From contig NZ_FMVJ01000010.1 of NCBI RefSeq assembly GCF_900102135.1, positions 1 to 64,000 on the forward strand: DNA of 64,000 nt. The letters run 5' to 3'. Source of the DNA: Microvirga guangxiensis. GTDB taxonomy: Bacteria > Pseudomonadota > Alphaproteobacteria > Rhizobiales > Beijerinckiaceae. The notes beneath the pieces were generated by a model. That model did not search any database. It was given only the letters and a program-made list of their open reading frames with translations, and had not been told where the DNA came from. How positions within the stretch are numbered: position 1 is the first letter of the stretch; each line of letters begins with the position of its first letter. A program made the translations under genes and the position numbers. Shown here piece after piece: positions 9,423 through 18,384 of the stretch.

Positions 9423-9794
9423 TCAGGCAAAGAGGACGTGACTGTGCCCGTCCTCGAAGGCCTCCAGACCAAGGTCGCGGCTGTCCTCAGCGAGGTCTTT
9501 TGCAAGCGAAGGCTTTTCGAGAGTTTGCCACTGGGGCCCTTCCGCTTGGGCCTTGTACTGGTTGGACCAGCGCTCGACTGCGGCAACGGTAGCGGCAACC
9601 ATCGCCACGCGATTGTCCCAGCGACCGCCGTCGCAATCGATCCCTCCGTGGACGATGGCGATGGCGCCCTGTTCCTGAAGCACGGCGATCCTCGCCTTGA
9701 GCTTCATCCGTTGCAGCAGGGGATCGATCCTGTTGCGAAAGGCCTCACGGCATACACGACGGATAAGACTGCGGGACTTGCGCGTGAGCTGCAT
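9423..9794 (-). CDS. Hypothetical 123-residue protein
   Basis: Basic N-terminal helix (QLTRKSRSLIRRVCREAFRN) followed by a helical middle (MVAATVAAVERWSNQYKAQA) and an acidic C-terminus. No family recognised. It lies 44 bases before the J-domain gene and probably starts the same transcript. Confidence 0.5.
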   Translation of the reverse strand: MQLTRKSRSLIRRVCREAFRNRIDPLLQRMKLKARIAVLQEQGAIAIVHGGIDCDGGRWDNRVAMVAATVAAVERWSNQYKAQAEGPQWQTLEKPSLAKDLAEDSRDLGLEAFEDGHSHVLFA

Positions 9795-9897
9795 CGTGAC
9801 TGCCCTCCCTCTTGGGGTTTTGACCGATTGTCGGGTTCACACAATGCTCGACTTCGATATTGCTCGAAGGCTCCTGCTCAACTCTCTAGAGAAACCT

Positions 9898-10215
9898 TTA
9901 GATGGTCTCGGGGGCAAAAATTCTGTACTGAGTTTCAACCAAAGCCTCGAGGCCGCTCTTAGATCCATCGGTATAGTACCAGCGGCTAAAGGCGGCTGAC
10001 TGAGAGTGCGTTCCAACCGTCACCTCGGCCATCCGGCACTGCATATCGCTTGTGCTCCGAAACCCGTTTTCGATGGCACTCTGCTCGGAACTGCGGGGTT
10101 GGCCCGTCTTTGGCCCGATAATCTCGGGCATGGGTGCTGGGGGATTGGAAGCGAAATCGCGCCCTTGACCATCTAAGACCCGAAACAACGGATTCTGAGT
10201 AAGGGAAACAACCAT
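9898..10215 (-). CDS. Hypothetical 105-residue protein (weak)
   Basis: Open frame with MVVSLTQNPLFRVLDGQGRD and AFSRWYYTDGSKSGLEALVE. No domain, signal or membrane segment is recognised. It fits the strand and spacing of the downstream run but has no clear ribosome-binding site. Confidence 0.4.
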   Translation of the reverse strand: MVVSLTQNPLFRVLDGQGRDFASNPPAPMPEIIGPKTGQPRSSEQSAIENGFRSTSDMQCRMAEVTVGTHSQSAAFSRWYYTDGSKSGLEALVETQYRIFAPETI

Positions 10216-10536
10216 GAAGTTACCAATGACAATAACATCGTTCTTATAATCGCGTATCTGCTGCAGAATGAGGCGAACGCTTCCCGAATTAGAAACACAG
10301 ATAACCGCAATATATCTGACCGCGCAGCGCGATCCCCTCCCTCCTTGACACTGCGCCCACTAAGTGTGGGGGAACACAGAAGGCGCACCAGAAACGTATA
10401 GACTAGCAAACGATCTGCAGAGCCCAAGCTAAACAGCGGGTCTTGGTTCACCTACTATTCAGGTCGATGAGGCCAATATCAACAATAAGGTAGGTGTTTA
10501 CATCATTGAACCCATTAGGAGTTCGGGAGAATTAAC
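10216..10536. other. Intergenic, promoter region of the next gene
   Basis: 320 bases without a supported gene. It separates two divergent units and must contain the promoter of the Gly/Tyr-rich secreted protein; no consensus boxes stand out. Confidence 0.4.
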
Positions 10537-10956
10537 ATGCGTAAGATTGCAACTCTTGCTGCTGTTGGTGTTCTCGCTCTCGGCATGCTCTCGACCTCAG
10601 ATGCCGAAGCTCGATCTGGGCGTCGCGGTGCTGCTGTCGCGGCTGGCGTTGTCGGCCTTGCGGCGGGAGCCATCATCGCTGGCGCTGCGTCTCAGGCCTA
10701 TGCGGCACCCGCCTACGGCTATGGCTATGCCGCGCCCGTCACGTCGTACCGGTATGGCTACGATGACGGCTACTATGCGCGCCCGGTTTATCGGGAACGG
10801 CGTGTTGTCCGCTACTATGAGGAACCGCGCCCGGTTTACCGCACCCGGCGTGTGGTGCGATCCTATAACTATGGATATGCACCTGTGAGGAGCCGCACAG
10901 TCACCTATAGCTACGGTTCGCCCTATTACGGACATGGCTACTACGGCGGCTGGTAA
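10537..10956 (+). CDS. Secreted Gly/Tyr-rich protein
   Basis: 139 residues with a clear Sec signal peptide (MRKIATLAAVGVLALGMLST, cleavage near DAEA-R), a short hydrophobic Ala/Gly segment (about 32-55), then a low-complexity Tyr/Arg/Gly tail with repeats such as RPVYRERRVVRYYEEPRPVY. Proteins of this build are common in Hyphomicrobiales and are exported or envelope-associated, with no assigned role. GGAG lies 10 bases before the ATG. A strong terminator follows. Confidence 0.8.
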   Translation: MRKIATLAAVGVLALGMLSTSDAEARSGRRGAAVAAGVVGLAAGAIIAGAASQAYAAPAYGYGYAAPVTSYRYGYDDGYYARPVYRERRVVRYYEEPRPVYRTRRVVRSYNYGYAPVRSRTVTYSYGSPYYGHGYYGGW

Positions 10957-10978
10957 TGGTTATCCGATCAAACAAGCG

Positions 10979-11008
10979 AAGGGCGGCTCACCAAGAGCCG
11001 CCCTTCTC
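10979..11008 (+). terminator. Intrinsic terminator
   Basis: AAGGGCGGCT / AGCCGCCCTT hairpin with the short loop CACCAAG, followed by CTCTG, 23 bases after the secreted-protein stop. The T run is poor. Confidence 0.8.
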
Positions 11009-11158
11009 TGTTCAAAGCGCCTGAGCGCGAGGCTCAGCCTCGCGCTCAGGCGACTGGTAGCGCATTGCCGGCTCCTTTGCAGTTGGGCGCGCCCGCGAAG
11101 CCGCATGTTAAACACAACGGAGTAGCAGTAAACTTTAGTTGCCCGTCGGCTAGACGCG

Positions 11159-11194
11159 AAAAAGCCGCCGGCGTCGGTCGTGCCCGGCGGCTTT
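11159..11194 (-). terminator. Intrinsic terminator
   Basis: Read on the minus strand: AAAGCCGCCGGGCA / TGCCGGCGGCTTTTTC-type hairpin ending in TTTTT, 20 bases beyond the stop of the 136-residue secreted protein on that strand. Confidence 0.8.
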
Positions 11195-11214
11195 CAATCG
11201 ATGTTGCCTTGCAA

Positions 11215-11625
11215 TCACTCAGCCGGGCATTTCTTGAATTTCTTGCCCCAAAGCGGCTCTAGATCGGGGACAGGGGTGTAGCCGGCTGGGGTGAGTTCAA
11301 GTGGTCCCTTTCGGCCATAACCAGGGACTTCAGCGATGAAGACATAGTCCCCGTCCTTCTCCTTGCTTCCAAAGATCCAAGCGAGCTTTCCATCGGCGCG
11401 AGCTCCCCCAGAGAACGTTTTGCTGAGTTCAACACCCCGATAAACGTGCGGAGTGCCCTTTACGAAGATCGTGATGTTGTCGAGCTTGACGTCAACCCGA
11501 TCGGCTGCCGGGTTCTTGCAATCGAGCGACCAGACAACCCGATACTCAGGATAGTCTTCGAGCGTGAGGGCAAAAGTAGGCATGGAGGAGGCTGCGAGGA
11601 TTGCGGCCGCGATGATCGCACGCAT
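11215..11625 (-). CDS. Secreted hypothetical protein
   Basis: 136 residues with a signal peptide (MRAIIAAAILAASSMPTFAL) and a soluble, strand-rich remainder containing two Cys (CKNP, KKCPAE) that could form a disulphide in the periplasm. No family recognised. Similar in build to the next gene (11683-12255), also exported, so the two may belong together. Confidence 0.65.
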   Translation of the reverse strand: MRAIIAAAILAASSMPTFALTLEDYPEYRVVWSLDCKNPAADRVDVKLDNITIFVKGTPHVYRGVELSKTFSGGARADGKLAWIFGSKEKDGDYVFIAEVPGYGRKGPLELTPAGYTPVPDLEPLWGKKFKKCPAE

Positions 11626-11682
11626 GATATCTTCCCATTCGATTGTCCAAAATCGGGTTCCGATAGAGGGCCCTGCACAGGC

Positions 11683-12255
11683 CTAATCCCGGAATGCCGG
11701 GGGATTCCCGACCCGCAGCGGCTTGTCAGAACCGCACGTGAACAAGCTCACGTTCGCGTCAGCGATTTCAGCGGCCTTGGCATTGGCATTCTGAATGCTG
11801 GCGTCCACGTAGGCGATGTGGCAGGCGTTCTCGCCATTGAGCTTGGTCACCACAAGAACCTGCTTGGTGATCGATTTCGGCACGGGCGTGCTCTGGACCT
11901 CAACGTTGACGTACGCCCGGTAGATGGTGGCGTAGGGCTTGCCATTCTGAAGGCGCCATTCGATCTTCTTGCCCGTGAATTCCTGACTTGGAGTGAATCC
12001 GGGCTCATGCTCCCCATCTTTGCCGAAGGCAACTCCGCCGAGGGTAACCGCATCTATGAAGAAGGGATCGCGCCCCACGCCCCGGCACTTCCACTCCACG
12101 ATCTCACCCTCGCCTTGGTTGCTGAGAGTTTTGCAGGTTTTTCCAGAAGTCTCTGTATAGGCCACAGTTCGGCCGGTTCCGGACGAAGTTTGAGCCAAAG
12201 CAGGAAAGGCAAAGGTGCAAGCGGCCGCGGCGAGGACGACAATTTCCGGGTTCAT
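11683..12255 (-). CDS. Secreted hypothetical protein
   Basis: 190 residues from ATG 12255 (MNPEIVVLAAAACTFAFPAL, cleavage after ALA); a longer in-frame extension to 12363 would bury the signal peptide and is rejected. The mature part contains TCKTLSNQGEGEIVEWKCRG and ITKQVLVVTKLNGENACHIA, with paired cysteines. The C-x-W-x-C-type pattern resembles small periplasmic DUF1176-like proteins, but no firm family is claimed. Confidence 0.65.
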   Translation of the reverse strand: MNPEIVVLAAAACTFAFPALAQTSSGTGRTVAYTETSGKTCKTLSNQGEGEIVEWKCRGVGRDPFFIDAVTLGGVAFGKDGEHEPGFTPSQEFTGKKIEWRLQNGKPYATIYRAYVNVEVQSTPVPKSITKQVLVVTKLNGENACHIAYVDASIQNANAKAAEIADANVSLFTCGSDKPLRVGNPPAFRD

Positions 12256-12447
12256 GGCTGGTTGATCTTGCTGCAAGTTTTGTATCCGAGCGATATTTTG
12301 TTTGCTCAGGGTTGGATAGCCAAAACGTAAGTGAGCGTTAATGGCAGGCGATTTGGCGGCCACATGGGACTTCCACCCCGGCTCGTTGGAAGGGGCGGAG
12401 CATTATGCATCCGCTTTTCCGCCCGCCCCTCCAGGTGTTCTTCCCCA

Positions 12448-14332
12448 CTACTCGGCCTGGCCGACTGGCTGGGTTTCGCTGGTAACAGAGACGATGGGAC
12501 CGCAACCCTTCCTGAGGGTCACCATCACCTTCAGGACGATGGTCTCCTCGTCCTCTTCGATCTCGCTCATCAGAGGGTATGCCTTGTCGAAGACGACATC
12601 TCGAACCTCCCGCTCGAAGTGCGTCCGTGCCTCTCCCGTGATCTTGGACAGCATTGTGGCGTACGAGCTGCTGTACTCACGCTCCTGCTGATCGTAGTCT
12701 CCCGCTTCATCGTTAAACCAGTGAATGCCACGCATCATGCGGGAGTGCGCTTCGTCCTCGCGCCCCTTGGCGAGGATTACGTTGGGGCTGTACGTATCCC
12801 AATCAACGTTGAAGTAGATCGCCGCAATCAGGGCGGACAGGGTTCTATCGCCACCTTAGGGATCTTCAATCGTGAAGGTAAGCGCCAAATCGACTACCAC
12901 ACTATCGTAGAGGTCCTGGATGTTGGCCTTGGTGATTGCGGCCCCAAAGTCGGTATAGGTCAGGGGATCACCGGATTCGCCGTCATTGAGAGGAACCTTG
13001 ATCTCGTCCCCTTCGGCTTTGATGACAAGGGTACTACCCTTGACATAGGGAACGACGCCTTTTCCGAGCGCGTTCACGATCTCTACATCCTCGAACATGA
13101 CCCGTGCTACGGCGGGGCAGCCACCCATACCGGGAAAGCTCTCGAGCATGGATTCGAGATACCCGCTGTCTTGAACGCTGTGGCGGTCAAGGTAGACCGC
13201 GACGATTTCATGCCGCGCCAGGCGATCGCCGTCGGCAGAGATTAACCCTCCATCGGAAGGAATCCATCGAACGCCAGCGAGATTGGAAACCACACGACGG
13301 GCGGGGGATTGGGAACGGGTAAGCGCTCCGCAGCGGATGATCGGCGACAAGCCTGTTAACCAGGTCGGGTCGCGAGATCATCTTGCAATAAAGGAGATCG
13401 ACCGTTTTCCAGATCAGTTCCAACCCTTGGTCCTTGATCAGGACGTCACGCTAGGGCAGTCTGAGCTTCAGATGGGTGGTGTCGTGAACGTCGATCAGCA
13501 CAATGGTAGCGTAGCTGGTGTCGATGAACGCCTTTTTCTCGGCGTCGAGGACGACTGTTCGTTCCACGGAGGGGATCTGGTTCTGGGCCTGTGCGTCGCT
13601 CAGGCCGATGACTTCTCCGAAGAAATTGATCCACGTCTTCTCCGATCGCCAGTACTCTCCTTTAACGCGAGCGAGCTTGATGGTGACGCCATGCACCATC
13701 TCAGTTTCGATGGCAACGATGTTAGCAGCGAATGGCTGAAGGCTGTGATCAAGGAAGACTTTTGGGATAACGACAGTAGGGACGTCGTTGGGAAAGCCTT
13801 TGAGGGACGCAGTGAGGCCCGAATAGCGGACGCATCGTTCGATGATCTCACCAAGCCGACGCTTCTCCTGCTCCCTGGCAATCTTGCCGCCTGTAAATCC
13901 CTGGATCCGGATTGACAGTCCCTCTTGATGCGGGAAGCCACGCGTCAGCGTAGCGGTGGCGCCGCCTACGAAGGCTTCCTTAGGGATCTCCATCTCCCAA
14001 TCATGGGAGCGCACAACGACATCATATTTTGCCAGAGAAAAGAAACCGAGCCCCGCAGCCCGTTCCGATTCTTCCGTCGCAGCGTCGTTATTGCTGCCAC
14101 CGGCTGTAAGCAGGATATGGGCATTCTCTGCCGTCAGGCCGTGTCCGTCGTCGACGATGATCAGATCGCCATCGTCGACGCTGAACTGGATGTTGTTGGC
14201 TTTGGCGCGACGGGAGTTCTGGATCATCTCGTCAATGATGCAGTCGGTCGAGTGGCTGAAGAACTAATCCGCCCGGGTGATGAGCTTGCGGCCGAGGGTG
14301 GCTTCGATGTGGGTAGTGGTCAACGTGTTCAT
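12448..14332 (-). pseudogene. GHKL (HSP90-type) ATPase gene with three stops and a frameshift
   Basis: From ATG 14332 (MNTLTTTHIEATLGRKLITR) one reading frame runs to 12448, broken by TAG 14264-14266, TAG 13451-13453, a frame change near 13310 and TAA 12856-12858; the pieces on both sides of each stop are in the same frame. The N-terminal domain shows GHKL-ATPase boxes: IIDEMIQNSRRAKAN (N box), IIVDDGHGLT (G1) and AAGLGFFSLAKY (G2). The rest, about 400 residues, is unrecognised. Intact length would be about 628 residues, close to HtpG-size proteins, but no HtpG signature is seen. It lies 27 bases after the 239-residue gene. Confidence 0.75.
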
Positions 14333-14359
14333 TGCAAATGCCTAAAAGGATGAGGAGTG

Positions 14360-15079
14360 CTAGCCAGCGAGACTGAGAAGAGAGGTGACGGCGTTGTCGT
14401 TACGATGCTCCTCGGCGGCCTTGAGCACATTCGCCACCGCAGGGAAGAGCTTGACTATATCCTGATAGGAAACGCAGTCGTTGAAGGCCTGAACGAAGGC
14501 TGGCACCTGGGCGAACTCGGCCATCACAGCGGGGGAGATCTCCTCGTCGATGACCTTGATATGATCTTTGAGGCTGCCCTGATACATCTCGACGCTGGGG
14601 GTTTCAGTCGTAAGCGCCCAGGACAGCGATGCCACCGGAAGGAACGAGGCGGCTCCGCCCTCCCCTTTCTGGATAACGTGGCGGAAGTTCAGAATCTCGC
14701 AGGCCATCGCCTGCTGACTCCTTGATCCTTCAGGCAACCGGAAGGTCAGAAAGTCAGGATGGGAGCAGTGATCAACCCAGACACCCCAAAGGCTGCGGTA
14801 GGTGTGTGAGATTTCGACGGTCCCGAGGAGGCGTGCGGCTTGCGCTCCGAGATCGATCTCGGAAGTAGACAGGGCAAGCCCGGCTGCAGTGAACTCGCCG
14901 AACGATTTGTATCGACCGGAGGCGATGGTGCCGATCTGGTAGGCACAATGAACGATGTCGTTGAGAAGTCGAGAACGACGCTCGTACAGGGGTTTGCAGG
15001 AACTGGTATTGATCAAGGTAACCGCGTGCGATAGCGCGCGGGTCCGATGCCCGTTCCTGAGCTTGAAGTCATGTGTCAT
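14360..15079 (-). CDS. Hypothetical 239-residue partner of the GHKL ATPase gene
   Basis: Intact soluble protein (MTHDFKLRNGHRTRALSHAV start; FTAAGLALSTSEIDLGAQAA; SLWGVWVDHCSHPDFLTFRL). No family recognised. A GGAG site precedes the ATG (TTCCATGACAC context on the plus strand). It is the first gene of a two-gene unit with the broken ATPase and was probably its functional partner; that is inference from spacing only. Confidence 0.6.
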   Translation of the reverse strand: MTHDFKLRNGHRTRALSHAVTLINTSSCKPLYERRSRLLNDIVHCAYQIGTIASGRYKSFGEFTAAGLALSTSEIDLGAQAARLLGTVEISHTYRSLWGVWVDHCSHPDFLTFRLPEGSRSQQAMACEILNFRHVIQKGEGGAASFLPVASLSWALTTETPSVEMYQGSLKDHIKVIDEEISPAVMAEFAQVPAFVQAFNDCVSYQDIVKLFPAVANVLKAAEEHRNDNAVTSLLSLAG

Positions 15080-15212
15080 GGAATCCTCCGGTCGACTTGG
15101 CGCCGGTAAGAGTGGGATGCGGTTCCATCAACCATGCGTCGAGCCCGCGCCGTCAGCGTCTCTTCTTTTGGGGATTGAGAAATCCGACTGGCAAACCTTG
15201 AGCCGCCAAAGC

Positions 15213-15247
15213 AAAAAGGCTGGCCCGAATTCAATCGGAGCCAGCCT
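15213..15247 (-). terminator. Intrinsic terminator
   Basis: On the minus strand GGCTGG / CCAGCC stem around a 17-base loop, followed by TTTTTGC. It lies downstream of the 85-residue gene at 15439 and just upstream of the 239-residue gene. Confidence 0.65.
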
Positions 15248-15265
15248 CGAAACTTAGAATGCAAA

Positions 15266-15308
15266 CGCCCTGACAGAGTTTGCGTGCGGAGCTTGCTCTG
15301 TCAGGGCG
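15266..15308. repeat. Perfect 13-bp inverted repeat
   Basis: CGCCCTGACAGAG and CTCTGTCAGGGCG, separated by 17 bases. On the plus strand it is followed by CTTTTG. It could be part of a bidirectional terminator pair with 15213-15247 or a regulatory hairpin ahead of the 239-residue gene. Confidence 0.7.
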
Positions 15309-15438
15309 CTTTTGTCAGGTGCCGGTTGCAACACCTTCGTCGGCATAATACCGCAAGGGGGCAATCGGTTCAATCCAGCGCGTGAATTGATGACGATGCT
15401 GTGAAGGGATCGTGAAGATCGTGAGTCCGCTCGCTGCG

Positions 15439-15696
15439 CTACGCGCTCATCTGATCGCGACTGTCATCGACTAGGAACCCGCGCACCTGCTCAAAATTAT
15501 TAGACCGGCTGTCGATCCAAGCCTGCAGGTGTTCGGAGTAGACCCCAAGCGAAGGACCCCCCTCGTCGAAGAACGCGGAGACGTAAGCAGCCGCAGCTGA
15601 CTGCTGCGATGCAACGACAATAAACATTGAATAGTGGCCCCCAGCCCAAATCTTCCAAACGTTCACGTCCCTATTCGTGCCGTTGAGCGTCTCCAA
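15439..15696 (-). CDS. Hypothetical 85-residue protein
   Basis: Small soluble protein (METLNGTNRDVNVWKIWAGG; SAAAAYVSAFFDEGGPSLGV). No family recognised. It follows the 86-residue gene by 28 bases on the same strand. Confidence 0.5.
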   Translation of the reverse strand: METLNGTNRDVNVWKIWAGGHYSMFIVVASQQSAAAAYVSAFFDEGGPSLGVYSEHLQAWIDSRSNNFEQVRGFLVDDSRDQMSA

Positions 15697-15724
15697 TCGG
15701 AGCGCTCAATCTTTTGGTCATTTG

Positions 15725-15985
15725 TTAACGAATAGGTGATGTGTTCGGTCGCTGCATTAGTTCTTTTAGCGTCTCTGCTGCCTTGGCAACACGAAGGGTA
15801 ATGATGCCACGCTCAATAGATTTCCCATTCTCGTCCTTCGTGCCATTGAAGAAGCTGTCGCGGCCCGCCTTCGACATTTTAAGAACAGCGCGTGCCTCAC
15901 ACTCGCGCTGCCACTCTTCAGACCATCTGCTGACTGGCCTTCCTGTGATTTCCGAAATGGCAGTGGTGTCGCAGGAATAGGTCAT
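15725..15985 (-). CDS. DUF7696-like small protein
   Basis: 86 residues; the stretch GRPVSRWSEEWQRECEARAV resembles small phage/plasmid proteins with the W-x-x-ECEAR motif (DUF7696-type). Function unknown in the family. The assignment rests on this single motif. Confidence 0.5.
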   Translation of the reverse strand: MTYSCDTTAISEITGRPVSRWSEEWQRECEARAVLKMSKAGRDSFFNGTKDENGKSIERGIITLRVAKAAETLKELMQRPNTSPIR

Positions 15986-16036
15986 ATCTATCAGATAATT
16001 GAGATTGAATAAGGCTGATCGTAAACGGCGGGCATA

Positions 16037-16378
16037 TTAGGCGTCAGTCGGGCTCCGTCCGGTTGCGTGCGGCAGATTCCCGAGCATTGGCGTCAGATTC
16101 ATTTCTTGGAGCACTTTGTAGACCGAGCGTGGGTTGCATTCGTCCTTGCGAGCGACGCACTCGTCATAGGTACGGATGTAGTCGTTGCAGGGTGCGAGTC
16201 TCTCCTGTACGGGTTGCTCCGAACATGCAAGGTAGGCTTGTTGTACGAGGGCAGCGACATAAACGGATTCTCGTGCGAACTGTGCGGGCGCCTCCGTGAT
16301 GTTCTGATGCACAAGAATAAGCGAGGCTGGTCCTCCAAGAATGGCGAGAGCGATAAGGCCGTGGCGGATCTTCTGCAT
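16037..16378 (-). CDS. Hypothetical exported/anchored protein
   Basis: 113 residues from ATG 16378 (MQKIRHGLIALAILGGPASL), giving an N-terminal hydrophobic segment that could be a signal anchor; an extension to 16453 is possible but would hide it. The periplasmic-side part contains four cysteines (LACSEQ, APCNDY, DECVARKDECNP), suggesting disulphide bonds. No family recognised. Confidence 0.55.
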   Translation of the reverse strand: MQKIRHGLIALAILGGPASLILVHQNITEAPAQFARESVYVAALVQQAYLACSEQPVQERLAPCNDYIRTYDECVARKDECNPRSVYKVLQEMNLTPMLGNLPHATGRSPTDA

Positions 16379-16487
16379 GCGTCTAACTCGAACCGTTTTG
16401 GTTAAGGAGACGTTAACCGGGATCTCCTTCCCTCGGCGTGTACGAAACAGCATCGAGGCGCTTCAACCCCCTTACGAAGGAAAGCTG

Positions 16488-16751
16488 ATGACAGACCACT
16501 CTCACGACGACGAGCAAGCCAAAAGCAAATCGGAAGCCAGCACGCCTCAACTGGACCGGCTAGAGAAGCTCGCGAATGCAGCGGCAACGGCCAGTCAGGA
16601 AAAGCACTGGCGGGCGCGCAAGAGCGGGATGCAGTTGGACGAGCAATCATCGGAGGTCCGTGATCTCAGTCAGGATGCAGAGGCCAGAGCGCAGGCCGAG
16701 GACGCCTTGAAGCGGATGATGGCCAAGCCGCAGAGCGGACGGCGGCGCTGA
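16488..16751 (+). CDS. Hypothetical charged helical protein
   Basis: 87 residues from ATG 16488, supported by GAAGG eight bases upstream. Very polar, rich in Ala, Glu, Gln and Lys (LDRLEKLANAAATASQEKHW; LSQDAEARAQAEDALKRMMA), likely a long helix or coiled coil. No family recognised. Confidence 0.6.
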   Translation: MTDHSHDDEQAKSKSEASTPQLDRLEKLANAAATASQEKHWRARKSGMQLDEQSSEVRDLSQDAEARAQAEDALKRMMAKPQSGRRR

Positions 16752-16846
16752 CAGGAATTGTGGCACTAGAGAGTTAAGGAACTGTTAGGGGTCCTCTCGT
16801 CATGGTTCCGTTCCTTTGCGCCTGCCGGTAACGAGGTGGCGCCCCA

Positions 16847-17131
16847 ATGGAGAATACAATGACTGAAGCCAAAGCAGCCAAGAAGCCGAACCCGGCCCTG
16901 ATGAAACCCTTGAAGCCGTCGCCGGAACTGGCTGCAGTGGTTGGCTCCGCTCCCCTTCCCCGTACGGAGGTGGTGAGCAAGGTGTGGGAATACATCAAGG
17001 CGAACAACCTGCAGAACCCTGCCAACAAGCGCGAGATCCTGGCCGATAGCAAGCTCCAGGCCGTGTTCGGGGGCAAGGACAAGGTGAGCATGTTCGAGAT
17101 GAACAAGCACTTTGCGAACCACCTCTCCTGA
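16847..17131 (+). CDS. SWIB/MDM2-domain protein
   Basis: 94 residues. After a basic, Pro-rich leader the SWIB fold is clear: ELAAVVGSAPLPRTEVVSKV, WEYIKANNLQNPANKREILA, LQAVFGGKDKVSMFEMNKHF. Stand-alone SWIB proteins are common in Alphaproteobacteria and Chlamydiae and are thought to be chromatin- or DNA-associated, without proven function. It is monocistronic here, with the IS6 element 155 bases downstream. Confidence 0.92.
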   Translation: MENTMTEAKAAKKPNPALMKPLKPSPELAAVVGSAPLPRTEVVSKVWEYIKANNLQNPANKREILADSKLQAVFGGKDKVSMFEMNKHFANHLS

Positions 17132-17286
17132 GCACCGCAATTGAGACCGGCGAAACGGCGGGGTGTCGTGGCTGTCCACGAATTGTTAAGCTTAGCCGTT
17201 TCATAATGATCGGGTCGGGCGCGTTGCGTATCAGCCCGATCAGTCTCCCATTGCCCCCATGTGCGGAGCTTGCCCTGGCCGAGGGT

Positions 17287-18112
17287 GGCTCTGTCGCAAA
17301 CCCTTTGTTTCAGAGTTTCAGCTACTGCTCCTTCGGTTCAGGGATGGAGGGTAGCGTGTTCAAGGGCAGGCATTTTGATCGATCGGTGATCCTGCTCTGC
17401 GTCCGATGGTATCTCGCTTACAGCCTCAGTCTGCGCGATCTTGAGGAGATGATGGCCGAGCGCGGCATCTCCGTCGACCACGCGACGGTGCATCGCTGGA
17501 TCATCCGATACTCTCCCGAACTGCTCGAACGCTTCAATCGCCGGAAGCGATCCGTCAGCTGGAAATGGCATGTTGATGAGACAGACATCAAAGTCCGCGG
17601 GCGGTGGACGTATCTCTACCGCGCCATCGACAGCAATGGTGACACAGTCGAGTTCTGGTTCAGCGAGCGGCGCGATCTGGCTGCTGCCAATCGGTTCCTG
17701 AGCAACGCCCTCAAGCGTCATGGCCGGCCTGAGCGGGTCGTGATCGACGGGAGCCAGACCAATCGTGAAGCGATCCTGTCCTGCGATACGACAAGTCGGC
17801 TCCAGGATCGGTCGAGACGCAAGCTGAAACCCATCAGGATCCGTCAGAGTACCTACTTGAATAATCGTATTGAGCAGGATCATCGGGCCATCAAGCGGCG
17901 GGTTCGCTCGATGATGGGGTTTTAAGTCCATGAGTAGCGCTCGCGCGATCCTGGGCGGCATCGAAATGGTACATATGATGCGAAAGGGACAGGCAAAATA
18001 CGCCTGCGCTTAGCAACCTTCGCTCGCCGAGCAGTTCGAGCGGCTCGCCGCACAAGCGAATACAAACCGCTTTAGGATCTTTCTATTTCGACTCGGAAAT
18101 TGCGACAGAGCC
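17287..18112 (+). mobile_element. IS6-family element, 826 bp
   Basis: Bounded by matching terminal inverted repeats: GGCTCTGTCGCAAA at the left and, reversed, GGCTCTGTCGCAAT at the right. Length and single transposase gene are standard for IS6. The flanking 8-mers (CCGAGGGT and TTATCTGA) do not match, so no target duplication remains; a later deletion or recombination at one end is likely. The transposase is disrupted, so it is probably immobile. Confidence 0.88.
17344..18105 (+). pseudogene. IS6-family transposase, frameshifted
   Basis: Starts MEGSVFKGRHFDRSVILLCV and keeps the DDE core: KWHVDETDIKVRGRW (first Asp), AIDSNGDTVEFW, HGRPERVVIDGSQTN (second Asp) and EQDHRAIKRRVRSMMGF (Glu). A four-T run after MMGF shifts the frame to a TAA at 17923; removing one T restores SMSSARAILGGIEMVHMMRK, which then meets a TAG at 18011. 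Two lesions make this a pseudogene. Confidence 0.85.
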
Positions 18113-18294
18113 TTATCTGAACGTCGGGCGTGCACCACGCGAATTAAAACGACTCAAACTGAGATACCTCGCCAGGACCTGGTTACTGTGAGCCACAAGG
18201 ATTCGCAAATCGCCCCTCCTTGGCCGAGGGGAACGACTTCGCCACATCATCATTGTGTGCATGAAGGCTGCTTCATGGGGCCTTCAGGACTAGG

Positions 18295-18337
18295 AGGCCT
18301 CCTCATCTACCCGGCAACGGCGGATGAGGAGGCCTTT
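18295..18337 (+). terminator. Strong hairpin terminator
   Basis: Perfect 13-bp stem AGGCCTCCTCATC / GATGAGGAGGCCT with a 15-base loop, followed by TTCGG. It isolates the IS6 side from the small gene downstream, or acts as a leader hairpin for that gene, whose start is 48 bases further on. Confidence 0.7.
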
Positions 18338-18384
18338 CGGTACCAGTCTACTCACACGTTCAGTTGCGCTCACTAAAGGGACTG

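Noticed and set aside
11446..13915. Long plus-strand open frames at 11446-12330, 12331-13245 and 13283-13915
   Set aside because: They are shadows of the secreted-protein and GHKL-ATPase genes on the minus strand, which show signal peptides and ATPase motifs.
8744..14332. Amber (TAG) recoding or suppression, because most in-frame stops in broken genes are TAG
   Set aside because: Intact genes here end in TAG (binding protein at 39556, MFS at 36215). TAG is also the stop most easily reached from GC-rich sense codons (CAG, GAG, AAG, TGG, TAC). Frameshifts and TAA also occur in the same genes.
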